Under the pieces are notes generated by a model, which ran no database searches, was not told the origin of the DNA, and saw only the letters and a program-made list of their open reading frames with translations. Shown piece after piece: positions 5,189-5,543 of a stretch of DNA of 5,543 nucleotides. The stretch's first letter is position 1; each line of letters opens with the position of its first letter. The position numbers were made by a program, and so were the translations under genes. The DNA is from Acidobacteriota bacterium (GTDB lineage: Bacteria; Acidobacteriota; Terriglobia; UBA7540), in the NCBI GenBank assembly GCA_021780055.1, contig JAJXZM010000066.1, positions 1 through 5,543 on the forward strand. The letters run 5' to 3'.

Positions 5189-5543
5189 TTGAAACGCAGA
5201 ACGTTTTTGAAAAACGCAACGATGGCGGCGCTGGCATCTCCGCTGGCCAGGTTTGGCGCCACAGGAACTACGCTGGCCGCGGAACCCAAGCGCGTGGCTT
5301 TTGGTGGAATCAGAATCGAGTGCAGCACCTACACGCCCATTCTTACCCGCATGGACGAATTTGCCGTAAAGCGGGGCCAGGCGCTGGCGGACATGCCGTT
5401 CTTCAGCAAGTTGAAGAAATACCCTTATCCTTTCCACCCCACGCTTCTGGCGGACGCGGTCCCCGGCGGGGCGGTGGAAGCAAAAACCTATCAGAAGCTG
5501 AAGGCAGAATTCCTGGATCGAGTGAAAGCTCTGCTGCCGTTAG
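5189..5543 (+). CDS. M81 family (MlrC-like) metallopeptidase homologue, Tat-exported, 3' end cut by window
   Basis: Only 118 codons are present; the frame is open at the right edge. Residues 1-31 form a twin-arginine signal: KRRTFLK (2-8), a hydrophobic stretch with MAALASPLA, and a likely cleavage site around LAA (29-31). This predicts folded export to the periplasm. The mature part starts RVAFGGIRIECSTYTP (35-50), the N-terminal strand and loop of the M81/MlrC (DUF1485) family, usually written GGI-x-x-E-x-x-T-[FY]-x-P. Glu44 is the conserved glutamate. DAVPGGAVEAKTYQKLKAE further on matches the family's A-x-PGG-x-V...Y motif. The metal-binding Asp and His residues would lie beyond the window. 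M81 includes microcystinase C of Sphingomonas, but most members have unknown substrates, so microcystin breakdown should not be assumed. TTG is chosen over ATG 5174 and ATG 5114 because of the SD and because it gives a normal short Tat n-region. Confidence 0.85.
   Translation, partial: MKRRTFLKNATMAALASPLARFGATGTTLAAEPKRVAFGGIRIECSTYTPILTRMDEFAVKRGQALADMPFFSKLKKYPYPFHPTLLADAVPGGAVEAKTYQKLKAEFLDRVKALLPL

Noticed and set aside
5189..5543. Naming the M81 gene as a microcystin-degrading mlrC.
   Set aside because: Only the N-terminal third is visible, most M81 members are not microcystinases, and no mlrA, mlrB or mlrD gene is nearby.

Overview
The window is 5.5 kb of moderately GC-rich bacterial chromosome. 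Gene order, the style of the S41 peptidase and the GEVLWD-type fructokinase suggest an Acidobacteriota-like soil bacterium. That placement rests on protein style only, since no phylogenetic marker is present.

Layout. (1) Positions 1-1584, minus strand: nearly all of a membrane-anchored S41 carboxyl-terminal processing peptidase (PDZ domain, Ser/Lys dyad), running off the left edge. (2) 1585-1976: a gene-free divergent region. It holds the peptidase's RBS and possible promoter, two adjacent short palindromes, a strong TTGACA-type promoter and a perfect hairpin. (3) 1977-2053: tRNA-Arg(ACG) with encoded CCA. (4) 2054-2298: no recognisable gene, but a small LacI-like palindrome and a possible minus-strand coding remnant. 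(5) 2299-2744: what looks like a wrecked secreted GH32 glycosidase (levanase/inulinase/invertase family). A strong SD and signal-peptide-like start is followed directly, in another frame, by the last ~70 codons of a GH32 C-terminal beta-sandwich, with the catalytic domain missing. (6) 2668-3555: PfkB-family fructokinase. (7) 3643-4965: sugar-porter-family MFS transporter. (8) 4966-5188: intergenic region with a good sigma70-like promoter. (9) 5189-5543: N-terminus of a Tat-exported M81 (MlrC-like) metallopeptidase homologue, running off the right edge.

How the genes fit together: GH32 hydrolase, fructokinase and sugar porter form a classic fructan/sucrose cassette (cleave outside, import, phosphorylate). 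Here the hydrolase appears to have been lost by internal deletion, leaving uptake and phosphorylation of free fructose or a related hexose. The peptidase, tRNA and M81 gene look like independent transcription units. I see no CRISPR array, intact mobile element or clearly new system; the most interesting items are the gutted GH32 gene and the small palindromes in the intergenic regions.
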